Notes under the pieces: generated by a model
The model's database searches: none
Seen by the model: the letters and a program-made list of their open reading frames with translations, nothing else
Told to the model about the DNA's origin: nothing
Translations under genes and position numbers: made by a program
Shown here: one piece after another, positions 1-8,711 of the stretch
Position numbering within the stretch: the first letter of the stretch is position 1
How the letters are laid out: every line of letters starts with the position of its first letter
Source of the DNA: Gautieria morchelliformis
Lineage: Eukaryota > Basidiomycota > Agaricomycetes > Gomphales > Gomphaceae
Direction of reading: 5' to 3'
Length of the DNA stretch: 64,000 nt
NCBI GenBank assembly: GCA_015179125.1
Contig: WHVA01000019.1
Location: 1 to 64,000, forward strand

Positions 1-1159
1 CCAGCTAGGATTAGTCACTTACTTTAGGAGGATGTTCAGATTGACAATCACTGCATTCAAGGGGCTGATTTTTAAATGCTAGAATGCCCCTGAATGGCTC
101 TATGTACATACCTGTCAAGGCTGTAGACATAGCGGCTCTCTAGAACTCTGAATAGGAGTGAACCAAAATTTATGGAAAATAAGGAATTGACTGCTCAAGA
201 GTTAGACAGGCCGCATCCTTGGATTCTTGAACAGGGTTCCATTTGAGGCTACATGGACCTTTGGAATTAACTAGCTAGTTGGACTATCCAGAGGTCAAGG
301 AGCCCCACATGGGCACCTGTCCAACACTCTTCGTGTTCATAGCTAGCTTCGAATCTTTCTATATACCAACAGATATAGTATATATTAAATATTAAGATTA
401 CAGTACATTTTCCTGAAATAGCAGCCATTTGGCCGATACCTACCGATCTGTGCCAGTACAGGAGAAAACTGTAGAGGACAGGAATTATAGGCAGTAGGTT
501 CGGACTTGGTGCTCAAAAGAAGACTAGAAATTAATTCACTCTCTCAGTGAATTTAGTTGTCACTGTATATATATTATACACTACCTAGAAATTAATTCAC
601 TATAGGATTTCTAGGTCAACAAATCGAAAAGAAACAAGACTAATTTACTTGCCTCTCTCAGTGAATTTAGTTGTCACTGAGAGAGGAGGGAAATGTGTCT
701 CATGCGCATGTACTACTAGCCGGCGCTTTAGCGCCTGTGAGGCCACGGTGTGCCATGCTAAGCGCCCATAGAACATAGCGCATTTGTGAACAGCTGCAGC
801 TCAAAAAGGAAACTTGTCCACAACCACCCACAAAGGGTCGGTTGGACAGAACATGAAAAGAAGTAGAAATACAGCTTTGAAAAATCAAAGAAAAATTTGA
901 CAAATCATAGAATGAATGTCAGCATGGTTTCAAGTCAAAATCAAAAGAAATACGAATGGTGGAATCTATTTGGCTTGATTTTGGTGCAGGAGCATAAATG
1001 CACCCAACAAAAACACCTAGCTTGGAACCTACCACGATGAGCAGGAGCTTAATATTAGATGCAATCTTCAGGGATGTGGCAATGATTTTCTGTGAGGTAT
1101 TATTTCAACTTGCCCCCATATGCAGCAGAATGCCCTGTGCAGTCAGATGTGTAAGTGTC
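1..1159. other. AT-rich intergenic sequence, no gene seen
   Basis: No convincing coding sequence on either strand. A short direct repeat is visible: a phrase around an AATTTAGTTGTCACT core occurs near 549 and again near 664, and 'agaaattaattcact' occurs near 525 and 590. These may be the remains of transposon ends or a local duplication, but no terminal repeats with target duplications could be paired. Confidence 0.5.
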
Positions 1160-2226
1160 TTGGTGTGAAGGTTACTGACCGCTTGCTGAGGGAGATGAAC
1201 CTCGTGTCATTGATGCTGAGACTGGAGAGACTGCACTCGATGTGACTTTTGCCAAGAAGGTCAATCATGCGATGAATTCCCTTTTTTTGAGGCATGTAGT
1301 AGAGCTTGCTCATGCAAACAGCAAAGTAAGTCAGAATCTTTTCATTAAAGCATAGTACACTCATCTCATATGAGCTAGGACGAGCTGACTTGTCCAGTGA
1401 GCTTATTGGATGTGGACATGCAAGTATTGTGCTCTGTCCTACTTGAGCTTGCCAAGATGTCATTTGCAGGACTGCAGTTGACCTACAAGACTCAGGTTGA
1501 TGAGAAAGCTGCAAGCAGGTGATTGAAGAATGGACAGCAAAACCATTGGTGTGAGCAATGGGGACAAGTAAGTTATTCTTTGAGTGACACACTTCAAATT
1601 GACCCACTCTCACTTTTAGAAGAAAGACTAGTGTCTCCAGGGAGTTAGCACTTTACTGATAAGTATGGGGTGGATCTCATGCCACTCCTGGTGCAAGATT
1701 ACATATCTGACGAGGCCTCTGGTCTGGACATCAACTTGGGTGGGGAGATTCCCATGGAGGACAAGGATATTTGAAAACACATGTTATGAATTATAATGGA
1801 CTTGAGGGGAAGTTTGAAGACCATTGGGTGCTTAAGATAGTCAGGCCTGAATTGAGAGACAAGGCAGTAGGTATATTCAATTACAGCTGTCTCTCCATTG
1901 ATCAATTTTGAGCTTCATAGACCTCAGAAATTTACCATGAATTATCCAATATCTGCATGACTAGCCATTCTTCCAAATGTCATCAGCAAATCCTGTTCCG
2001 TTGTGTACAGACAGATCAAAGTACCAACAAACTGACAATGATGGCACCTTATAACTTCATGATTGACCAGTATTGGTTCAAGACGAAGTGAATCTGGAAG
2101 TACAAGAGGGAGATGGAAGACTGGGGTCACGACGGTGATGACCACACACCACCTGGATTCCCCATGCCAGATGGATTGAAGCTGTTGCAGATGGATGAGG
2201 AGAATGATGCAGAAGGTTTGCCCTGA
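1160..2226 (+). pseudogene. decayed coding relic of unknown family
   Basis: Several short stretches in the + strand read like real protein although frames shift and stops intervene: DAETGETALDVTFAKKV near 1218-1268, DKYGVDLMPLLVQDY near 1659-1703, FEDHWVLKIVRPELRDK near 1816-1866, and GFPMPDGLKLLQMDEEN near 2155-2205. The last part is acidic and ends at a TGA near 2226. It resembles the large transposon-associated hypothetical proteins common in Agaricomycete genomes, but no diagnostic domain is visible, so no function is given. It lies head to head against the Copia relic that follows and is probably itself a fragment of a DNA transposon or a captured gene. Confidence 0.35.
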
Positions 2227-2244
2227 GGCAGTATCAGATTGTTT

Positions 2245-4711
2245 GATATTCTCAGAATGTGTTGTTTATGAGACTTCCTGATGTACATACATTTGTCGGC
2301 TGTGCTTTGAATATACCCGAGATTTAGCAGCATGGTTCAGAGTCTATTGTACCAGACACACCCTGACTGCTTGAGTCCATAGATCGTGCGGCATAAATTT
2401 CAGGACCCATCCCGATCCATTGTTGAAACCTTTGGGTTGTTTCATGTAAATTTCTTCTTCCAGCTCTGAATTGAGGTACACCCCTATTACGTCCATCATT
2501 TTGATCTCCCAGTCCAGTGTATTAGCCATTGCCAATAGTAGTCACAGGGCGTCAAATTCTATGACCAGTGAAGTGATGTCATAATAGTCCATACCTGGTC
2601 TCTATGTGAACCCTTGGGCTACCACTCTAGCTTTTCCCTTCTCAAATTCCCTATCTGGCTTTGTCTTTATGGCAAATATCCATCAGCACCCAATTACATT
2701 ACAATCCAGTGGCAATTCTACTGGTTTCCAGGTACTGATTTCCTGATGTTGTGCTATTTCAGTTTTCATCGCTTGTTCCCAGATTGCTAAGTCAGTTTGA
2801 TTGATGGCCTCATTGTAGCTGTGGGGTTCGGTGATGACCTCATTACTGACTAATGCATGGTGGGTCATTGAGCTTCTGGTAATCTGGTCTGTTGACTGTT
2901 TGGTGCTGCACTGGATATCTGGTGCAGGTTCTTTGGTTCCTGTTGACGTTGTTGCCACAGACGTCTGTGGGGTTTTCCCCACACCTGTTCCTTCTGCTTC
3001 TGTTTCTTTGGTTCTTGCTTCTGCTCCCCCTGGCTGCAGCTTGTGTGCTCCTTCCTCCCCCTCAAGCTCAGCTTCTCCCATGTCACCATCAGGTATTGGA
3101 CATAGTTTAGTGTTGCTTATGTCAAATGTGACATTTCTAGACAGTTGTACATGCCTGGAATGCTGGTTGTAGTACCTCCAGGCCTTAGCAGTTTCAGCGA
3201 CACCAACAAATATATGATCTTCCACTTTTGGATTGAGCTTGGCATGGCACTGGTCAGGAACCATTACCCAACACCTTGTGCCAAACTCTTCTAATCTCAA
3301 TACATCAGGTTTCCATCCAAAAATCGCCTGGTATAGTGTGGTGCATGTACCCAGCACTCAAATCAGCAATCTATTTTTGATATAACCTGCTTCAGGCCAT
3401 AGGTATTTAGGTAAATTCTTGGCGAATATCATAGCACATGCATGTTCTAGAAGCATTCTATTGAGCGACTCAGTGATGCCATTCTGGGCTGGGGAATAAG
3501 GTGTCATTGTCTCCATGATGATTCCATGACTGGCACTATAATCTTTAAATGGCTTATTAATATATTCTCGACCATTGTAGTCCGAAATTGTTTGACTTTA
3601 TTCCTGGTTTGCATCTCAATGAGGCTCCTGAACAAGTCAAAATTCTTTAGTGCCTCTTCCTTGGAGTTCCCAAAATAGACCACGGAGTATCCAGTCTTGG
3701 AATCAGTGAATGAGTAAAAATACTTTTCCCAGGCTGGCCCTTCGGTCTGGGTCGGTCCCCATACATCTGACACCACCAAATCTCTGGGGGTGCTGGCTGT
3801 CTCCTCAGCCTCCTTTGGGAATGGGTCAATGTGTTGTTTCCCCTGAATGCAGGTGGTGCATTGGGTTGGTGCCTGTAACTCATCCATAATCAACCCATTG
3901 ATTAGTTGGTTACCATGTATGGTTTTGATAGTCTCAGGATTCACACGTGTCCCCGAATTCAATGCCATTTATCCATTGACTGTGCTCCAGCCATAGTGGC
4001 AAACTCCCTGGCCTTCTTGTGTCCTGTTCCTCAGTGCCTGATCTGGTACATCCACCCCATTTTCCTCCCCATTCTAAAAAGCCCCAGACTTTGATTTGAA
4101 TTCCACCCCTGATGATATAAAAGTAGCCAAGTGTCTGAGGTCTGTGAGGTGCCCCACGCTGATAAGATTGTTGGGAGCCTCAGGTGCATGCTATTACATC
4201 ATTGAGCTTGATGGTAAAAATCTTGGTCCCGACTTTGAATTCTAGAGGTACCATACCTCATCCATGGGTTTGGAGGGAGGCACCTGGTGTAATACCATCA
4301 ATAATAGAGTTATCTTCCATGTAAGTGAAAAAACTGTCTCAGCTGTGAGCTATGTGTGTGCTCACTGCCAAGTCTGCAAGCCAGTCTGATGTAGATACCA
4401 AAATGAGTGAGACATCATTCAGCATAAACACAAGGTCATTTTCTTCTGCCTGCTTAGCTGTATCAACTTTCTTTTGACTTATACCACGGCAGTGCCTGGC
4501 CTTCTTTGCCTCCACCCTTGGCCCAACAATCTTTTACATAGTGTCCCTTCTTTCCGCAATTGTGGCACTTTCCCTTTGCACCAGATTCATCATGTGACTG
4601 AGTTCTAAGTGCTGTCTGCCAGACTGACCCTGCCTGCCATGCCTGATCCTCATCTAGGATCCTGGCTATCATGATATCTGACAAAATTGCACCCCCACCG
4701 GCATTAACCAT
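2245..4711 (-). pseudogene. degenerate Ty1/Copia retrotransposon (gag-pol remains)
   Basis: Reading the minus strand gives Copia domains in the correct order but broken by frameshifts and stops. A Gag zinc knuckle (CHNCGKKGHYVKDC) lies at 4463-4711. The integrase core with its preceding Cys-rich motif (CTTCIQGKQH, then VVSDVWGPTQTEG) lies at 3504-3968. The C-terminal integrase region (FGTRCWVMVP, then RNVTFD) lies at 2683-3357. Reverse-transcriptase scraps (EEIYMKQPKGF at 2344-2535; LGYIQSTADKCMYIRK at 2245-2333) follow. LTRs were not identified. The copy is clearly dead and much older than the Copia element at 16071-20872. Confidence 0.8.
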
Positions 4712-4837
4712 GGTGATAAATGAGGACCAAGATTCTGGGTAGGTTCAGTGCAAGCCTTGAAGCTCCAACTTCATCTCTGGAAGAGAGGCTTGTACCAAGA
4801 TGCCGCACTAGGGGGGGTCATCTCCTCATGATGCTTA

Positions 4838-4965
4838 GTGTTCTGCAAAGCCCAGCTCAGCCCAAAAGCCATGGCTTCAGCTCAGCTCACACTGGCTCGG
4901 GCTCACAAAATTCAGAGCCGAGCTTTGAGAGCCAGCTCAGGCTCAGCTCAGCTCGTGAGTGAGCA
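4838..4965. repeat. AGCTC-rich short repeat patch
   Basis: The words CAGCTC and GGCTC recur densely here (for example 4850-4860, 4878-4890, 4925-4955). The segment begins with TTAGTGTTCTGCAAAGC, which recurs with one change at about 21188 next to another AGCT/GGCTC-rich patch. This suggests a dispersed, GC-rich non-autonomous repeat rather than chance composition. Confidence 0.45.
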
Positions 4966-6030
4966 CATCATTTGAGGGGATGCAACACCAAACTAAAAAT
5001 TCTGTGTACTTTTAAGTAACTAGTTGTATTCTACATACTCAGATATTCCCTTGAAGTCACTCTCCCCTCCATGAGCTCACAGTCACTGGAGAGGTCAATG
5101 AGATTGATGGGTGTCTAGACCACCTAAGGGACCTCTGGACCTTCCTTAATTAATTCCAGCCCATGCGAAGATGACATGGCTGAATCCCATAGATCATCTT
5201 CACCTTGAGTCCACATTTGGAGTGCACTTGTCACCCGATTCACACATAACCAGTGAGTGCTCAAGTAAGCACTTGAGATGCCAGATATCCTAAATATTTT
5301 TAGCAGCAAATGGAACAGCTTGATCACTATGGTAGTATGATACACATGAATTGACTGGCACGGTTTCAAACTTTGGGCAAGGAGAAGAGAAGAGAAATGT
5401 TAATAGCTCAGAATATGAGATTCCCAGACAACTAATGAGAGAGAATATGACCATAAGCCTGTCCTCTAGAATGTCTTTGCATGATACCAGCAGGAAACCT
5501 CCCCAGGATACATCAATGTCCATTTTTTGCTATACAGTGTGAGCGTGCTTAAAGTCACGTGATGTAACGACCCCCACCAGTCACTGAGCAGCAAAGTATT
5601 TCATGGGATCACTTTAAAACATACTAGAGGCAATTGTTCTAATTTTAAAAAATTATTCTTTAGTGACTGGTTCAACTACGTGCCTCACAAGCCATGTGTC
5701 CCATGTCTCCCTTGTCCCAGAAGGCACATACATTATGACTTGATTCTTAGGTACAATCACATGCCTGGAGTTTCAAAATAACCAGAATTTGAAAATTTGG
5801 GTCGAAGCCAGCCATGAGGGCCCAAGTTAATGAACTCTGTAGCTAGTGTTATTAGTAAATACTGAATCTTTCTTGGGATGTGTGGGGTCATGAAGATCAC
5901 GTAAAATGAGCATGCACGACGTGTAATTTAGCACTGGAGAGCCTTCATGCACTCCTGAGACCTCTGTTTTGCTGGGATTTTGTGTGATTTACATTTCATA
6001 TAACCCTATTCGGTGTTTAGTCTTAATTCT
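4966..6030. other. intergenic, no supported gene
   Basis: Only short ORFs with no recognisable motifs. There are no LTR ends or coding relics that I could support. Confidence 0.4.
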
Positions 6031-6203
6031 ACTATGCCGGTGGCAGGGGGCTGGTAGGAGAAACAAGGGCTAGTCACGCTGCAGCTAATTACTCTGCGTG
6101 ACAGGTGCCCGCACGGCCGGATGACTCAGAATGAGACTCCGACTCACTCCGCCCACCCTTTGTTCTCTGCCATCCACTGCCATCCACATCCTCGCTACTG
6201 TAC
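6031..6203 (+). other. 5' leader of the pogo-like transposon, cut off by Gypsy A1
   Basis: Removing Gypsy A1 with one copy of its TGTAC duplication joins position 6203 directly to 12739. That places this segment immediately upstream of the transposase ATG at 12741. It contains the inverted pair GTCACGC / GCGTGAC at about 6073-6102. The true left terminus and TIR of the transposon could not be fixed, so the left boundary given is arbitrary. Confidence 0.45.
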
Positions 6204-6588
6204 TGTCAGGGTTCACGTATTTCCTTCCACAAGTTTCTATTTCCTTCCATGAGTTTCCATTACCTTCCGTCAGTTTCCATAACCTTCTGTCACATTCTGT
6301 CATACTCCGTCACATGTCACATTCCATCACCTTCCGTAACCTTCTACAAGTTTCCGTCTCCCCTATTATGTAAGCCTTGCCAGCGCTATAAGACTGTAGC
6401 CAGTGTGGTGGCGTTTCCTCAGCTTGATCTCTGAGGATACCCACTACACAGGCAAGTCCCCATGTATCTATCGTTGGTAGAGTTATAACCTGAGGATACC
6501 CACTACACAGTTGGTCATTGTCCTAGTATCAGCTCTTATCTCCTTGAGTATCTTTGGTTGTGGCTTCGTCATTAGTGTTGCCCTCACA
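6204..6588 (+). repeat. 5' LTR of Gypsy A1
   Basis: It starts TGTCAGGG and ends CCCTCACA. The U3 part (about 6210-6360) is built of tandem degenerate TTCC(G/A)T words. A 20-bp phrase TGAGGATACCCACTACACAG occurs twice, near 6433 and 6491, in the downstream part. Confidence 0.95.
6387..6421 (+). promoter_or_regulatory. Gypsy A1 core promoter and predicted RNA 5' end
   Basis: TATAAG at 6387-6392 lies 34 bp upstream of AGCTTGATCT (6421-6430). That is the segment whose exact complement forms the PBS, so transcription is predicted to begin at or next to 6421. The start site is inferred from this pairing and the TATA spacing. Confidence 0.65.
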
Positions 6589-6590
6589 GA

Positions 6591-6600
6591 AGATCAAGCT
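6591..6600 (+). other. self-complementary primer binding site of Gypsy A1
   Basis: AGATCAAGCT begins 3 nt after the LTR and is the exact reverse complement of AGCTTGATCT at 6421-6430, the predicted RNA 5' end. No TGG-type tRNA 3'-end match is present. This is the arrangement of Tf1/sushi-type self-priming elements. Confidence 0.75.
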
Positions 6601-6648
6601 CATAGGACGACCCGACACATTTTTCTTAACCAGCCTTCATCTCAGCCT

Positions 6649-7755
6649 ATGGCAGACCAACTCCCAGACGCATACTGGGACTCCCTGGGTGACCATGGGC
6701 CATTTCTTCGAGGCCTCCTTTCCAGCCAAGCACAGCAGCTGCAGCAACTTCAACTGCAGAATCAGGAACTACACAGTCAGATTGTTAACGTTCACGACCA
6801 CTTAGCCAATGCTGCCACCAACGCTGCTGTTGCTGCTGCTCAAGCCCTTGCGCCCTCAGTACCTCACAGTGTCCCTCCATCTACTCGCTCTATCAAAGCA
6901 GCGGAACCGGAGAAGTTCAATGGAGACCATGCAGAGACTGAAGGGTTTATCAGGTCTATCAGATTGTCCATCGCTGTCCAGCCGGCATCCTTCCCAGATA
7001 AGCGCACAAAGATCCTATATGCTCTTTCCTTCATGACAGGAGGCTCTGCGGAGATATGGGCACACAACGAGACACAGGCTGTCATTGATGGCACCTCCTC
7101 TATATCCACTCTGGAGGGGTTCATTAAACGTGTGGAGGAGGCCTTTGGTGACCCAGATCGTGCCAGAACGGCTCGCACTAAACTGCATGACCTTAGGATG
7201 GCGTCAGGAATGTCAGCAGATGAATACACGGCTCAATTTGAGATCCTGGCAGGCAGGACAGGCTTTAATGATGAGGCACTCGAGGATGCCTATGCTCGTG
7301 GCCTTCCAGCAGGTATCCTTGATAAGATCCACGCCCAGTCCTTTCTTCCATCCAACCTCAAAGCCTGGAAGGAAGCAGCCTGTCAGATTGACCGCAATCA
7401 TCGCCGTCTGTTAGAGGTCAGGAAGGCACAGACACCTCATGTCCCTAATCGCCCTCCTCCTGCCCGTCCACTCCACACTCCTGCTACGGCTCCTGTTGTC
7501 ACAGCACCACCCAGTAATGCGACACCTATGGACATTGACTCATCCCGCCGCCGCACTGAAACACGGACCTGCTACAACTGTAAGAGACCTGGTCACATTT
7601 CACCAGACTGTCCTGAACCTCGCAAGCCACAAATCCACACAAACCTCACGGAGGCGGACATTGCAGCAATTGTCTCTAAATCTGTGGCAGCGGCGATGGA
7701 GGAATGCAAACAGAAGGTGGAAGCCCCTGTCCAAGATGAAGGAAAGGGTTTTTAG
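6649..7755 (+). CDS. gag: Gag of Gypsy A1
   Basis: 368 residues from the first ATG after the LTR (60 nt downstream). The open frame extends further 5' into the LTR, but ATG 6649 opens the conserved part (MADQLPD). The N-terminal third holds a Gln/Leu-rich coiled coil (QLQQLQLQNQELHSQ). The middle is a retrotransposon Gag fold with the landmark WAHNETQAV. The C-terminal part carries one CCHC zinc knuckle (CYNCKRPGHISPDC) that would bind element RNA. It ends GKGF-stop at TAG 7753-7755, where a slippery heptamer sits. Copy A2 encodes the same protein without an ATG. It would form the cytoplasmic virus-like particle. Confidence 0.93.
   Translation: MADQLPDAYWDSLGDHGPFLRGLLSSQAQQLQQLQLQNQELHSQIVNVHDHLANAATNAAVAAAQALAPSVPHSVPPSTRSIKAAEPEKFNGDHAETEGFIRSIRLSIAVQPASFPDKRTKILYALSFMTGGSAEIWAHNETQAVIDGTSSISTLEGFIKRVEEAFGDPDRARTARTKLHDLRMASGMSADEYTAQFEILAGRTGFNDEALEDAYARGLPAGILDKIHAQSFLPSNLKAWKEAACQIDRNHRRLLEVRKAQTPHVPNRPPPARPLHTPATAPVVTAPPSNATPMDIDSSRRRTETRTCYNCKRPGHISPDCPEPRKPQIHTNLTEADIAAIVSKSVAAAMEECKQKVEAPVQDEGKGF
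7746..7752 (+). promoter_or_regulatory. candidate -1 ribosomal frameshift heptamer at the gag stop
   Basis: The sequence G GGT TTT is followed at once by the zero-frame TAG and fits the X XXY YYZ rule. A -1 slip gives TTA GGC CAG TCA..., the frame that in copy A2 runs into the protease. The same heptamer is at 33958-33964. No downstream stem-loop was computed. Confidence 0.6.
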
Positions 7756-8711
7756 GCCAGTCAGCGGTGAAAGACATGCCCCGCTCGATGAATCGGTTTT
7801 CAGTTCTCGAAACATGTACAATAGGGATCACAGGCGATATGATGCATCCTTCTCCTATCCCTGATTGAACTGAAACCAAACCTGCCATGCCAAAAACCCA
7901 ACCCATCGCTCCAGTTGCTAATGCAAACCTTCCAGTCCCTCTATATGTCCGTACTGCTGACCTCCGCCGATGCACCAAAGTACCTCTCAAGGTCCACTCC
8001 GTTGACACAGGGCATCCACTTGCAATTGACTCCCTCCTTGACAGTGGTGCTACAGGGATGTTCATCAATGTGGAGTTTGTAAGGGAACACAGACTTCGGA
8101 CCCGTCCCCTACCCCGTGCCATCCCTGTCTACAATATTGATGGTACCCCAAATGAGGCTGGCTCAATCAAGGAAGAAGTTGACCTCATTTGCACCTTTGG
8201 GGATCATACGGAACGTGCCACATTCTCCGTCACGAGCCTTGGACGACTTGCCATCATTCTTGGTCACACATGGCTTGTTGAACACAACCCAGAAGTTGAC
8301 TGGCGTACAGGAGATGTGAAGATGACACGCTGTCCCAAGTCATGTGGGGGCAGACCTGTTGTCAGAGGGCCCACAGTCGAAACTGTTCCAGAAGAGAGTG
8401 TAGATCAAGAGGAGGTTCCCATACAGCACACCCGCTCCCTACTTGAGGAAGGAGACAGGACCTTTGTCATCTTTGTGAATGAGAGTCCTGAAATGATTGG
8501 TGCAGGCTGGACTGTCTCCCAACAGCTTGCTGAACGGGCCAGCAAGTCTGCACCAGTCAGATCCTTCGAGGACCTTGTCCCCAAACCATACCAGGAGTTC
8601 AAGGATGTGTTTTCTAAGGAGTCATTTGACCAACTGCCTCCTCGAAAGCGCTGGGACCATGCAATTGAGCTCACTCCAGGTGCACAACCCTTCAGCACAA
8701 AGGTTACCTAA
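7756..8711 (+). CDS. pol: Gypsy A1 pol, linker and aspartic protease segment
   Basis: The frame lies -1 to gag. It is interrupted by TGA 7864-7866 (AGA in copy A2) and is then open from 7887 to 8711. The retropepsin active site reads LLDSGATG (about residue 50 of the 274-residue open part), followed by GHTWLVEHNPE. The segment then continues into the start of RT (VFSKESFDQLPP) and stops at 8709-8711 because of a base missing near 8702 compared with copy A2. The protease would cut Gag-Pol in the particle. A1 can no longer make an intact Gag-Pol from this copy. Confidence 0.9.

Noticed and set aside
6073-6102. GTCACGC / GCGTGAC as the pogo terminal inverted repeat
   Set aside because: Both arms lie on the same side, 20 bp apart. 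No partner was found near 15902-16066 or 20878-21000.
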